Source: Allium sativum | Taxonomy: Eukaryota > Streptophyta > Magnoliopsida > Asparagales > Amaryllidaceae | NCBI GenBank assembly: GCA_030737875.1 | Contig: CM060912.1 | Coordinates: 884,701,199 to 884,765,198 of the forward strand | Direction: 5' to 3' | Length of the DNA: 64,000 nucleotides | Shown here: piece after piece, positions 55,505-64,000 of the stretch | Numbering within the stretch: the stretch's first letter is position 1 | Layout: each line of letters begins with the position of its first letter | Program-made: the position numbers and the translations under genes | Notes under the pieces: generated by a model | What the model was told of the DNA's origin: nothing | Database searches by the model: none | The model's input: only the letters and a program-made list of their open reading frames with translations

Positions 55505-55700
55505 TACTCCACCTACATTCTCCTACGAAATTAAATTCCATCATTCAAGGGCCTCTCCCTACAAATGCCAAGCCCCTATCCAATGCTTAAGTCGATCGTC
55601 CCACCGGGTAGCTTCAAAGATTCTTTCGCACTCGGGGATCCACGCTTTTTCTTCAATGAATGTAATGAACTAGAAAATTCGATGCTCGAATTTTCGACAC
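55505..55700 (-). pseudogene. E2 gag, capsid N-terminal piece (decayed)
   Basis: After the second TACTC, the minus strand reads IEEKAWIPECERIFEATRW, then GEALE..WNLIS, which aligns in position with [13 protein letters not shown] and [11 protein letters not shown] of E4 gag. A stop precedes the conserved part, and the true gag start and PBS were not found. Confidence 0.6.
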
Positions 55701-55988
55701 AATTACAACCTATGTCCAAACTCGAATATCAAACATCCAGAAAGTTAAAAGGAAGAAGGTAGAGGGTGAGATAAGAAAGAAAGAAATATTAGAATAGAAG
55801 AAGAAGAAGAAGAAACACAACACAATCAGAGTCTCACATCGCAATGGAACAAAATATAATATAGAAATAATCTTTATTGAGGGCTTGAAAATATTTATAA
55901 TATCAAAGTACAACTTACAGCCAACACATCTGGACAGTTATAATAATCTATCCCCATATACAACACACATCGGAATATGGTAATATCC
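55701..55988 (-). repeat. remnant of E2 5' LTR, R-U5 side, fused to E4 LTR
   Basis: ATCAGAGTCTCACATCGCAAT at 55826, then CAAAATATAATATAG, resembles ATCAAAATCTCACACAGCGGA and TAAAATATAATAG of the E2 3' LTR (24926-24970). It does not resemble the corresponding part of the E4 5' LTR (63285-63632). At 55989 it changes to sequence nearly identical to E4's LTR. Confidence 0.5.
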
Positions 55989-56790
55989 TCTTCAAGCTGG
56001 ATGTTAAGGCTGGTCAAGCTGCTGTGTTCCCTCCCTGTGGACCTGGGGGGGGGGGAAACGGAAGAAAAGAAGACGAAAGAAAAGTAGAGTCAGACATAAA
56101 GCCTGAGTAAGTCTAGTACTATTCTGTCTATGAATAAAGAACTGGGTATGATAAGTATAAACAAGAAGTGGGAAAGCACTATAACTTGGTTAAGTTGTCT
56201 AGGGTCGAATATACTATCGTACCCCATGTTAATCTCTGAACCCATATAAACTAGTTTCCAACTGGCACCCCATAATCAGGGTGATGTGATCCATCCTATG
56301 ATGATCGGCTCCTACTCGCATAGTTACATGTGTCTTACGGCCCCCGATGTTGTAGTTACCTATGCTGGTCCATCCATGGGGTGTATCAAGTCCCATGGTG
56401 GCGGCCCGACACAATCCTAGAATGCACAGGTATGCTACTGGTGTCCAGTGCCTTATTTTTCTGCGCCGGAGTGTGTGCACGCCCGCACCCCGTTAGAACC
56501 TACACTGCTACACCACCGCCGTCGATTTGACCTCTTACAATCAGCCCAGTAATCGTGCCCCACCCTGCCTAGTTTCAGGGTATCCTGATACACCTTCTAG
56601 GGTTACTGCTGAAAAGGGTCCCCCGTTACTAGGTTTTCTATCTCTAGCCAACATGCTAAGTTGGTTAAGTGTTTTCTAACCTAACCCCCACCAGTCCGTT
56701 TAGTTTAGCATGTTCCATGTTGATTAAGTCTTTAGTTCACTTAATCCTAACAATCCTGACTCAGCCTTAATTGTCTTATTAAAGCCTTGA

Positions 56791-56995
56791 CCTCTCACAT
56801 TAGACAGGTATTGTTGTGGCTGCCTGTTGCCGGTTGGTTCCGGGTAGTCTTACGCCACAACTCAGTCTAACCTCGGGTCCTTATTGGGATCCATGTTTAA
56901 CCTCCCACATTGGATAGGTATTGTTGTGACTACTGGACAGCCGGGCGGTTCCGGGCAGGTTTACATCACAACTCAATCCAACCTCGGGTTAAACA
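56791..56995 (-). repeat. paired stem-loop module in E4 3' LTR
   Basis: Two units start CTCACATTAGACAGGTATTG and CCCACATTGGATAGGTATTG. They carry GCCGGTTGGTTCCGGGTAG and GCCGGGCGGTTCCGGGCAGG, and end CTAACCTCGGGT and CAACCTCGGGTT. They are the sharpest copies of the motif shared with E1, E2 and E3. Confidence 0.75.
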
Positions 56996-58409
56996 CATCG
57001 TATGTTCTACATTTACATATTTTGTCTTTCTTCTTTATTTTCTTATATGTAAATATTTGCGGCCCATTATTAAGTTAATGGTGTAAAGGTTACACCAATC
57101 ATGGGCCCAACCCATACTTGAATTTGGGCCCTTCTACTTTATATTTTCATTTATTAATAAATTTAACCCAACGTTATTTTCCCCCGTTTAATACGTTCGT
57201 CTATCATAATATATGTTGGGCTTAGGCTTTTAAGCCCAACTTAGCCATGAGAAAAAGGGGAGGCTTAAAGCGTGATTACATACACAAAAAGGGGAATGTG
57301 AACGCATGAACTTGCAACATAACGTGGAACTACAAAACAGAAACTGGTGTACTTGCATAGTAGCATAAGTGACATGAATCAAAGCATGTAAACTTGTAGT
57401 TAAGTTAAGAATCTAAATTGGATATCATTATTGACACCAAGTCTTAACTACAACATAAACCTATATTTTTATTTAGGCATAATGTCAAACATAAGCAAAT
57501 CATGTTCATAAGATTACTACATGTTTACAAAGGTGTTTACTTTTGTTACTAACACAAAAGTATAGTTCAAACTAATCATGATTTTAAATTTATTTACATG
57601 GCATAAATATTTCTAATATGAAATCATGATTTTTACTTTAGTCATGCAACTTGCAAAAGGGATTTTTGAATCTAACCTAGCTATGTACCACATATGTCAT
57701 CATATAATTCTTGTTAACAATATGGATTTCAATTATGCAAAATATCAATCATAGCCTAGTCATATTCATAAGTTTGCAATTAGGTTCTCTAGTACAAAAG
57801 CATGGCTTAATACATAAATCATGGTGCCAAAATTTCAACATAGTTTCATATGAACTATAATAACCCAAATTTGTTCCAATTACGTACAAAATGATTTATG
57901 TACAAAAATATACATTATGATGGCATAGTAGCAAAACCCCAACTTGCATGAGTTTCAATTAAACGACTACATACATGTAGCTTCAACATGGATTACATAA
58001 TTTGCGAATATTCCAAACGTATACTTGCATAAAACTACCGCAAATATGTAGTTTTTATAATAAATAACATGCTTTGCGAATATCCAAACGTATACAATAT
58101 TCCAAATCGATAAGAATCATAGTAACGCACAAATATGAATTACTTTATCACCACAATCAAGTATACAAACCAACACAATTATTTGTTCATACCAAAATAA
58201 TACTCTACTTACAATTGTATGGCGAATTCTCCAATTTAGGGATTTGGAGATGCGATTCCTTGTTGATTTGATTTGTTTAGGTTGCTTTATGCTTTAGAAT
58301 TTGCCTCCTAATTCTCTCTCCAATTGGCGGCTACTCTTAGTCGTTCCTCAGCAACATGGTGGCTTTGTTCTTATTTTTGAATGAATAGATTAGGGTGAGT
58401 CTAGGGTCA

Positions 58410-58417
58410 TTTTTATA
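58410..58417 (-). promoter_or_regulatory. TATA box of the E4 LTR
   Basis: The minus strand reads CCCTATAAAAATGACCC. It is about 500 bp from the LTR start. Confidence 0.6.
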
Positions 58418-58597
58418 GGGTTTATGAACTGATTAGGACCATTGATGTTGCTTGGATTGATCGTAGCCATTCATTCGAAAGAGAGACCAATTAGAGCCTG
58501 CCACCTAGCCCTAATGACAAAGCAAGCTTCTGAAAATCAGCCAAACACAGACCTGGCCAGCCAGGACTAGACCAGACCTGGCCAGCAGGTCATTTTT

Positions 58598-58700
58598 GAC
58601 CTGGGCGCACTTGGCAGGTGCGCCAGGTCAAAAATGTACTGGCGCACTTCACAAGTGCGCCAGTTCATTTTTGTTCTGGCGCACTTCCCAAGTGCGCCAG
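58598..58700 (-). promoter_or_regulatory. three GGCGCACTT palindromes upstream of the E4 TATA box
   Basis: Two perfect inverted repeats have 11-bp arms CTGGCGCACTT and AAGTGCGCCAG with 3-bp loops (58639-58663 and 58676-58700). A longer imperfect one has GACCTGG..CGCAC arms (58598-58629). They lie about 180-290 bp upstream of the TATA box in element orientation. Mirrored open frames on both strands here are artefacts of the palindromes. Confidence 0.75.
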
Positions 58701-58911
58701 TGCATTCTGACCCTTCTCCGGTTTTTCGCCCAACTTCGTTCGTCCATAACTTCTTCATACGATATCCGTTTTTCGAAAACTCGGACTCTATTTCGCGTAT
58801 TTTTCCGAGACGAACGCAATGGCGTATCCCGTTTCCCTTAGTTCTTTGATTTGAAATTAATTATACTTTAATTTGTGAATTTCACAGTTATAGAATTCGC
58901 GGGGTGTTACA

Positions 58912-58930
58912 TTCTCCCCCACTTAAAAGG
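58912..58930 (-). other. E4 polypurine tract
   Basis: The minus strand reads CCTTTTAAGTGGGGGAGAA, abutting the LTR. It is preceded by the GATTTCGGGGACGAAATCC hairpin (58931-58950). Confidence 0.85.
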
Positions 58931-58950
58931 ATTTCGTCCCCGAAATCTTC

Positions 58951-59480
58951 AAGTTCAGGAAGAATGTACATCCTAACATCCAAACATACATCTACTCATC
59001 CATCAAACACGAGCATCCATTGTCCTTAAAAGACTTCTAATGCTTCATGATCATATGCGAAGTGTGTGTGTGTACATGTTCTTATCTAATGCAAAATCAG
59101 GCGGTCTACTGATTCAGTTGACCTCCTTAATGTGAATTATGTAAGTGCCATGAATCCATTATGTATGCAAATTTTCCTATTCTTGATTCTACATGAGTGC
59201 ACAATCATTCAATACAAATGCAACATCCATATGACAACATATCAGAGTTCAACCATATACGAATGCAAACATATATGCATATGCAATATGACGTGACTGA
59301 GCCGATCTAAAACCTAGATTGTGTGTGTATATGCAACCACGAGCAACCACTAGAAATCACTTGCAACCACTTGCAACCATCATCCATAACATGTTTCAAT
59401 TACATGTTTCCATCCAAAGGGTTTCTACCTAAAAGATAAGGTCGAGGAAATATACCTAAAAAGATAGATAAAAGCGCAAC
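58951..59480 (-). other. E4 3' untranslated spacer
   Basis: This non-coding spacer is homologous in style to 13946-14530 of E1, with ATGCAT/CATCC words and repeats of ACCACTTGCAACCA near 59340-59375. It contains no gene. Confidence 0.6.
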
Positions 59481-62400
59481 TTAAGGAAAAGGAAAGATCA
59501 AGGATGTACCCCCGAACAGAAAAGGGCAGGCAGTGCGTATTCTAGCTTCAGTTTCCCAAGTCGCGTCTCCCTCGGCGTCGCTCCACTGAACTTTGACGAG
59601 CTTGACTTCGCGGTTGCGTAGCTTCTTCACTTCCGTTCCTAATATGCGGGTTGGAACTTTTCTTATGGTTGCTTCGCGTTCCACTTCGGCCTCCTCGAGG
59701 ATATTTGGCTCTACCACTTCACAAGACTCATGTAGACATTTTCGGAGATGTGAAACGTGAAAAACGTTGTGGACTCCGGCCAACTTCTCGGGTAGCTCTA
59801 ATCTATAGGCCATTTTCCCAATTTTCTCGATGATAGGGAATGGCCCTACGAACCTCGGTGCCAGTTTTCCTGTGGTTCCAAAACGAACAACGTTTCTTAG
59901 CGGTGATACCTTGAGAAAAACTCTGTCTCCAACCTCAAATTCAAGGTCGGTCCTTCTCTTGTCGGCATAGGACTTTTGTCTGTCTTGGGCCGTCTTCATC
60001 CTTCTTCGTATTAAGTCTACTTTCTCTGAAGTCTCTCGGATCATATCTGGTCCAAGTATGAGCTTATCAGTAGACTCCCACCAACAAGTGGGCGATCGGC
60101 ACGGTCTTCCATATAAAGCTTCGAAGGGCGCCATTCCGATGGTTGCTTGATAGCTATTGTTGTAGGCAAATTCCACCAAAGGAAGGTGGTCTTCCCATGT
60201 CCCTCCGAAGTCAAGGACGCATAGTCTTAAAAGGTCCTCCAAAACTCTGTTCACCCTTTCTGTTTGGCCCTCGGTTTGGGGATGATAGGCTGTGCTCAAG
60301 CATAACTTCGTTCCTACTGCTTCTTGCAGACTCCGCCAAAACTCGCTGGTGAAGATGGGGTCTCGGTCACTAACAATGCTAGATGGTATTCCATGGAGTC
60401 GAACGATTTCCTTGAGGTAAAGTGATGCTAGGGATGAGGCAGTTCTTTTACTTTTGACAGGTAAAAAGTGGGCGCTTTTAGTAAGCCTATCCACAATTAC
60501 CCAAATGCTAGTGTTGCCTCTCCTAGACCTAGGCAGCCCATCGATGAAGTCCATTGAGATGCTATCCCACTTCCACTGCAGGACCTCCAGAGGATGTAGC
60601 AGTCCGCCAGGCTTTTTCTGTTCCGCCTTAACCTGTTGGCACACCATGCACTTAGAAACGAATTCTGCCACATCCTTTTTCATGCCGTTCCAGAAGAAAG
60701 TCCTTTTTATATCTTTGTACATTTTATCTCCGCCTGGGTGTATCGTCATCTTGGAGTGATGTGCTTCCTCGAGAACCTTCTTTATTAAATCTTTTGTCTG
60801 TGGGACGCATAGTCTTCCGTCTCGCCTTAGCAAACCCTTATCGTCGATGGAGTATCTGTTGAGGTGACTTGAAGTCTCACCCCTAATTAGCCTATCAATT
60901 GTTTCCACAAGCTGAGGGTCTTCGCGTTGTGCTGTCCCTACTGAATCCACTAAAGTTGGGCGCACTTCGAGAGATGCTAGCAAGCCTGGTACGAAATCGG
61001 AGGAAGGCCTAAAGTCGAAGCTGGCTATAAACTCTAGGCTTTGTCTTTCAACAAACAACGGGCTTAGGGTCAATTTCTTTCGGCTCAACGCGTCTGCCAC
61101 TACGAATTTGTTGAGGAAATCTCTGAATACCCTACTCATCAGGTCCACGAAGTAAGCAGGTGCATTTGTCAAGCCGAAAGGCATGACAAGCCATTCAAAG
61201 AAGCCGTCTGGGGTTCTGAACGCCGTTTTATCGATGCTATCTTCAGCCACCCTTAGCTGATGAAAACCGGTTGCTAAATCGAGTTGGGAGAAAACAGACG
61301 CTCCTACAAGCTGGTCAAACAAATCGTCAATTCTAGGGAGCGGGTGCCTATTCTTTTTCGTTAGCTTGTTGAGCTCCCTATAGTCAACACATAGACGGAG
61401 TGAACCATCCGCCTTTGTAGCGAACACCACCGGAGCGCCCCATTCTGAAATGCTCCTCCTAATGAACCCCTTTTCTAGAAGCTCTTTAATCTGTTTACTG
61501 AGCTCTTTCCTTTCTCGTGGAGCCATGTGTCTAACGGGTAACGCAACGGGCTTTGCATTATCCACAAGATATATGCGGAAGTCTATTTCCCGCTTCGGAG
61601 GCAAGCCCTTCACCTCTTCGAAGACATCCGGATATTCTCGGACCACTTTAACTGATTGCAAATTTTCAACAGAGGCATCTAGCGATTCAAGGTAACTAAG
61701 CATAACCGCGTATGAGGGATTACAAGAAATTTCCAAAGTATTACCGAGCTGGGTTAGGAGCCTAACAACCCTTTTCTCACAATCAAGGATGGCCCCATTA
61801 CTGGATAGCCAATCCATACCCAAAATCAAACCATAACCTGAAAAGCCCAAAACAAAGGCACTACATTGAAATTCTACACTTAGAATAGAAATTTTCAATC
61901 CCAAACAGATCATAGACAAATGAGCTGGGCCCCCAATTGGGTTTGAAACAATTAAGGGGTCCTCTACCATACTAGTTTTTAGGTGCAGAGATTCTACTAA
62001 AGCAGACGAGATAAAGGAGTGTGATGCGCCAGAGTCAAATAAAGTGCGAACGGGGTGATCATAAAGATAAACTATACTTTCTACAGAAGTATTTATACCT
62101 CGCTGTTGCAGAGGTGGCGCTTCTAGCACATGAACCTGTGCCCCTGGGGTGGATCCAGCCCTCTGTCCCTGTCCTCGTTTCTTTGGGCAGTCCTTAGCCC
62201 TGTGGCCTGTCTCACCGCAAGAAAAGCACCCACCATTCTCCTTGGCCTTCTTTTTCCGGCAGTCCTTTACTAAGTGCCCCACTTTTCCACAGAAATTGCA
62301 CTTCCTCTTCTCTTTGTTGCCTTTCCCGCCCTTCTTAAAGTCTGTCTTCTTAGGCTGCAAGCCCTCTTTCTTCCCTTGAGAGCTTTCTGCCTTTGTCTCC

Positions 62401-63095
62401 TTCTTGCCCTTATCCTCTTCATTCAGCAATGCCATTTGCACCAATCTTTCATACGTGGCCCCTATGGGTATATGGGTCATGGCCAAACTGTGTAATGGCT
62501 CATTCAACCCTTTGACGAAACGGAGAGCCTTCTTGTGCGGGGTGTTGACTAGGTCAAGCCCAAACCTAGCCAGCTCATCGAACTGATTCACATACTCTCT
62601 GACCGTCTTGTCCCCTTGCTTAAGGAATAAGAATTTTTCCAACTGCAAACTTCTTTCCGCATCTGAGAGAAATTTAGTCTCAAATCTTGCCCTAAAGTCC
62701 TCCCATGTCTCCACTGGTCTTTCAGCATTAGTGACTTCCCACCAGTAGGAAGCCTCGCCCTTCAATAGCCACACTGCCAATTGTACTTTTTGTCTATCCT
62801 CTACCTCAAAGATGATGAATAGGTCCTCAGTTTCTTTCAGCCAATTCCTAGCTGCCACGAAGGACTCAGTTCCATGGAAATCCTTTCCTCCCATAGCTTT
62901 AAAATCTTTACATATCTTAGAAAAAGTGTTTCCCCGAGGAGGAGGTGGAGGAAAAGGTGCTGCTGTAGCTGGATGATTTCCTGCAGCTGGGGGAGGAGGA
63001 ATGGTAGGACCTGGCTGAGTGGCTCTTGCTTCTAAGAACCGTCTAAACCAACCAGGTATTGGCACCCCTTCTGGCAAGTTAAGTTCTTCGGACAT
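59481..63095 (-). CDS. E4 gag-pol polyprotein, 1204 codons, lacking RT core and RNase H
   Basis: This is one open frame, with start [10 protein letters not shown] about 175 bp after the PBS. Domains by residue: capsid about 1-230; zinc knuckles [14 protein letters not shown] (about 264-277) and [14 protein letters not shown] (about 286-299); protease [11 protein letters not shown] (about 351) and ILGMDWL (about 428); RT from [10 protein letters not shown] (about 546) through [15 protein letters not shown] to FRDFLNKF (about 665). There the frame passes directly to VVADALSRK, so the FVDD catalytic loop, RT thumb and all of RNase H are missing (about 257 codons compared with E1). Integrase follows intact: [21 protein letters not shown] (about 776-820), MDFIDGL, SDRDPIF and [10 protein letters not shown], then the GPF module and a chromodomain-like tail [17 protein letters not shown]. 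It cannot reverse transcribe by itself. The deletion is in frame and leaves no stop. Confidence 0.93.
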   Translation of the reverse strand: MSEELNLPEGVPIPGWFRRFLEARATQPGPTIPPPPAAGNHPATAAPFPPPPPRGNTFSKICKDFKAMGGKDFHGTESFVAARNWLKETEDLFIIFEVEDRQKVQLAVWLLKGEASYWWEVTNAERPVETWEDFRARFETKFLSDAERSLQLEKFLFLKQGDKTVREYVNQFDELARFGLDLVNTPHKKALRFVKGLNEPLHSLAMTHIPIGATYERLVQMALLNEEDKGKKETKAESSQGKKEGLQPKKTDFKKGGKGNKEKRKCNFCGKVGHLVKDCRKKKAKENGGCFSCGETGHRAKDCPKKRGQGQRAGSTPGAQVHVLEAPPLQQRGINTSVESIVYLYDHPVRTLFDSGASHSFISSALVESLHLKTSMVEDPLIVSNPIGGPAHLSMICLGLKISILSVEFQCSAFVLGFSGYGLILGMDWLSSNGAILDCEKRVVRLLTQLGNTLEISCNPSYAVMLSYLESLDASVENLQSVKVVREYPDVFEEVKGLPPKREIDFRIYLVDNAKPVALPVRHMAPRERKELSKQIKELLEKGFIRRSISEWGAPVVFATKADGSLRLCVDYRELNKLTKKNRHPLPRIDDLFDQLVGASVFSQLDLATGFHQLRVAEDSIDKTAFRTPDGFFEWLVMPFGLTNAPAYFVDLMSRVFRDFLNKFVVADALSRKKLTLSPLFVERQSLEFIASFDFRPSSDFVPGLLASLEVRPTLVDSVGTAQREDPQLVETIDRLIRGETSSHLNRYSIDDKGLLRRDGRLCVPQTKDLIKKVLEEAHHSKMTIHPGGDKMYKDIKRTFFWNGMKKDVAEFVSKCMVCQQVKAEQKKPGGLLHPLEVLQWKWDSISMDFIDGLPRSRRGNTSIWVIVDRLTKSAHFLPVKSKRTASSLASLYLKEIVRLHGIPSSIVSDRDPIFTSEFWRSLQEAVGTKLCLSTAYHPQTEGQTERVNRVLEDLLRLCVLDFGGTWEDHLPLVEFAYNNSYQATIGMAPFEALYGRPCRSPTCWWESTDKLILGPDMIRETSEKVDLIRRRMKTAQDRQKSYADKRRTDLEFEVGDRVFLKVSPLRNVVRFGTTGKLAPRFVGPFPIIEKIGKMAYRLELPEKLAGVHNVFHVSHLRKCLHESCEVVEPNILEEAEVEREATIRKVPTRILGTEVKKLRNREVKLVKVQWSDAEGDATWETEARIRTACPFLFGGTSLIFPFP

Positions 63096-63270
63096 GCTGA
63101 AACAAAAAGGATAGATTCAAAACGAAGGATAAGAGATAGTACCTATGGCTTTGGGGGGGGGGACTTTGCCTTTTTAAAATAAAATAATATTTTTCTTTTA
63201 AAAATGCTTCTTTAAATTTCCTTTTTGAAAATAAATTTTTAGAACTTTTTATCTTATCTGGTAAACCTAT

Positions 63271-63282
63271 GCTCTGATACCA
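63271..63282 (-). other. E4 primer-binding site
   Basis: The minus strand reads TGGTATCAGAGC, a perfect initiator tRNA-Met type site, two bases inside the LTR end. Confidence 0.88.
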
Positions 63283-63284
63283 AG

Positions 63285-64000
63285 TGAAACACCCCACCTC
63301 CGTTAGGGTCACTCTCAAAGGGAATGCCCTAATTTTGGTGGAGGTTTATAAGTATAAGTCACAGATATACAAGACAGATATAAGAACACATATTTGTAAA
63401 CAGCGGAAAAAAAAACAACAACTTTTATTTCATAAAAGCAAATACGTGTTACAACAACATCACCATGATTGTCTTACATCCTTTCCAAAAACATAACATA
63501 ACAATTTCATAATCTGTCTTGATTACATTATTCAAAGAAGCATAAAGAAAACATAGATAAACTGCAAAAGCCCCATAGTGGTTGTCCAAAGCCATAGTTC
63601 AAAACGAAAAAGGTCCAAGCAATACATTTCTCCTCTTCAAGCTGGATGTTAAGGCTGGTCAAGCTGCTGTGTTCCCTCCCTGTGGACCTTGGGGGGGGGG
63701 GGGAACGGAAGAAAAGAAGACGAAAGAAAAGTAGAGTCAGACATAAAGCCTGAGTAAGTCTAGTACTATTCTATCTATGAATAAAGAACTGGGTATGATA
63801 AGTATAAACAAGAAGTGGGAAAGCACTATAACTTGGTTAAGTTGTCTAGGGTCGAATATACTATCGTACCCCATGTTAATCTCTGAACCCATATAAACTA
63901 GTTTCCAACTGGCACCCCATAATCAGGGTGATGTGATCCATCCTATGATGATCGGCTCCTACTCGCATAGTTACATGTGTCTTACGGACCCCATTGTTGT
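63285..64000 (-). repeat. E4 5' LTR (partial, continues beyond the window)
   Basis: On the plus strand it starts TGAAACACCCCACCTCC (LTR end GGTGGGGTGTTTCA on the minus strand). AACAGCGGAAAAAA at 63399 is the R-region motif of this family. From 63633 it matches 55989 onward almost base for base, including GGATGTTAAGGCTGGTCAAG and a poly-G run. The first 348 bp have no counterpart in the left LTR. Confidence 0.85.

Larger units (their letters stand above)
24870..55988 (-). mobile_element. E2: chromodomain Ty3/gypsy element, host of most nested insertions
   Basis: Once the insertions are removed, this is one minus-strand element. The 3' LTR is in pieces at 24870-25197, 26729-26865, 34296-36356 and 41237-42017. 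Then come a PPT, chromodomain, integrase, RNase H, RT, protease (split by copia at 45603-50088), zinc knuckle and gag (split by E3 at 50797-55504), and a remnant of 5' LTR sequence near 55.8-55.99 kb. Every junction is supported by a target duplication. The outer borders are not resolved: no PBS or E2 TSD was found, and the right end appears recombined with E4. Confidence 0.78.
55989..58911 (-). repeat. E4 3' LTR (left side incomplete or chimeric)
   Basis: On the minus strand it starts TGTAACACCCCGCG at 58911. It holds inverted GGCGCAC palindromes (58598-58700), a TATA box (58410-58417), an internal duplication of TTTGCGAATATTCCAAACGT (57999 and 58074), a TTAAGT hairpin region (56645-56750) and the paired stem-loop module (56791-56995). 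From 55989 to about 56352 it matches the start of the window-edge LTR copy. Confidence 0.8.
55989..64000 (-). mobile_element. E4: young Tekay-type element with open but deleted polyprotein
   Basis: On the minus strand the 5' LTR enters from the window edge and ends at 63285. Then come a PBS, a 1204-codon gag-pol, a PPT and a 3' LTR that starts at 58911 and runs left to about 55989. The portions of the two LTRs that overlap in the window differ by about four substitutions and a G-run length in roughly 365 bp, so insertion was recent. Related to E1 throughout. The left border is a fusion with E2 LTR sequence, and the right border lies outside the window. Confidence 0.88.

Noticed and set aside
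58567..58849. Overlapping open frames on both strands with repeated similar peptides
   Set aside because: They come from the GGCGCACTT palindromes, which read similarly on both strands. They lie in LTR U3 with no homology.
62149..62586. Plus-strand ORFs opposite E4 gag-pol
   Set aside because: They are shadows of the minus-strand polyprotein, with composition dictated by its lysine- and cysteine-rich codons.
1..64000. Integrated pararetrovirus (caulimovirus-type) sequence
   Set aside because: No movement-protein or coat-protein signatures were seen. All RT-bearing segments have integrase or LINE features and LTRs or a poly(A) tail.

Overview
This is gene-poor plant nuclear DNA, most likely from a eudicot. 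The evidence is plant-specific retroelement lineages (Tat-type and chromodomain-bearing Tekay/Del-type Ty3/gypsy, Ty1/copia, an L1-type LINE, a CACTA transposon, a small MITE), AT-rich spacers, microsatellites, and a decayed fragment of a plant calcium-dependent protein kinase. I see no intact host gene, no rRNA and no functional tRNA. Almost every coding stretch is retroelement-derived and broken. The one long open frame is a 1204-codon gag-pol on the minus strand at 59481-63095.

Layout. (1) 1-23.85 kb: a Tat-type Ty3 element (T1, plus strand), with LTR 163-1172, PBS, decayed gag, protease, RT, two RNase H domains and integrase. After pol come 90-bp and 73-bp tandem arrays and a long decayed antisense ORF. 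Its integrase is split by a complete Tekay-type element E1 (6714-17325, TSD CAAAG). No 3' LTR of T1 was found. (2) 23857-24157: a MITE with TAA duplications. (3) About 24.87-55.99 kb: a minus-strand chromodomain Ty3 element (E2) forming the scaffold of a nest. Its 3' LTR carries a solo copia LTR (25198-26728, TSD AGAAC), a 7.4-kb CACTA element (26866-34295, TSD TAA) and a 4.9-kb solo LTR called F (36357-41236, TSD ACCCT). Inside the CACTA element sit a 5'-truncated LINE and CDPK exon remnants. The protease region of E2 carries a full copia element (45603-50088, TSD GAAGG/GAAGC), and its gag carries a 4.7-kb solo LTR called E3 (50797-55504, TSD TACTC). (4) 55.99 kb to the end: a young minus-strand Tekay element (E4). 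Its polyprotein is open but lacks the RT active site and RNase H. Its left LTR appears fused to the remains of E2's 5' LTR.

The best candidates for undescribed biology are structural. First, a paired stem-loop module recurs in the LTRs of E1, E2, E3 and E4, whose sequences have otherwise diverged. Second, short palindromes or duplications lie just upstream of the TATA box in LTRs of at least five families, one of them copia. Third, E4 is an in-frame, RT-core-deleted element that keeps gag, protease, integrase and chromodomain. Fourth, the CACTA element has captured a kinase. All calls come from reading the sequence; no alignment or database search was run.
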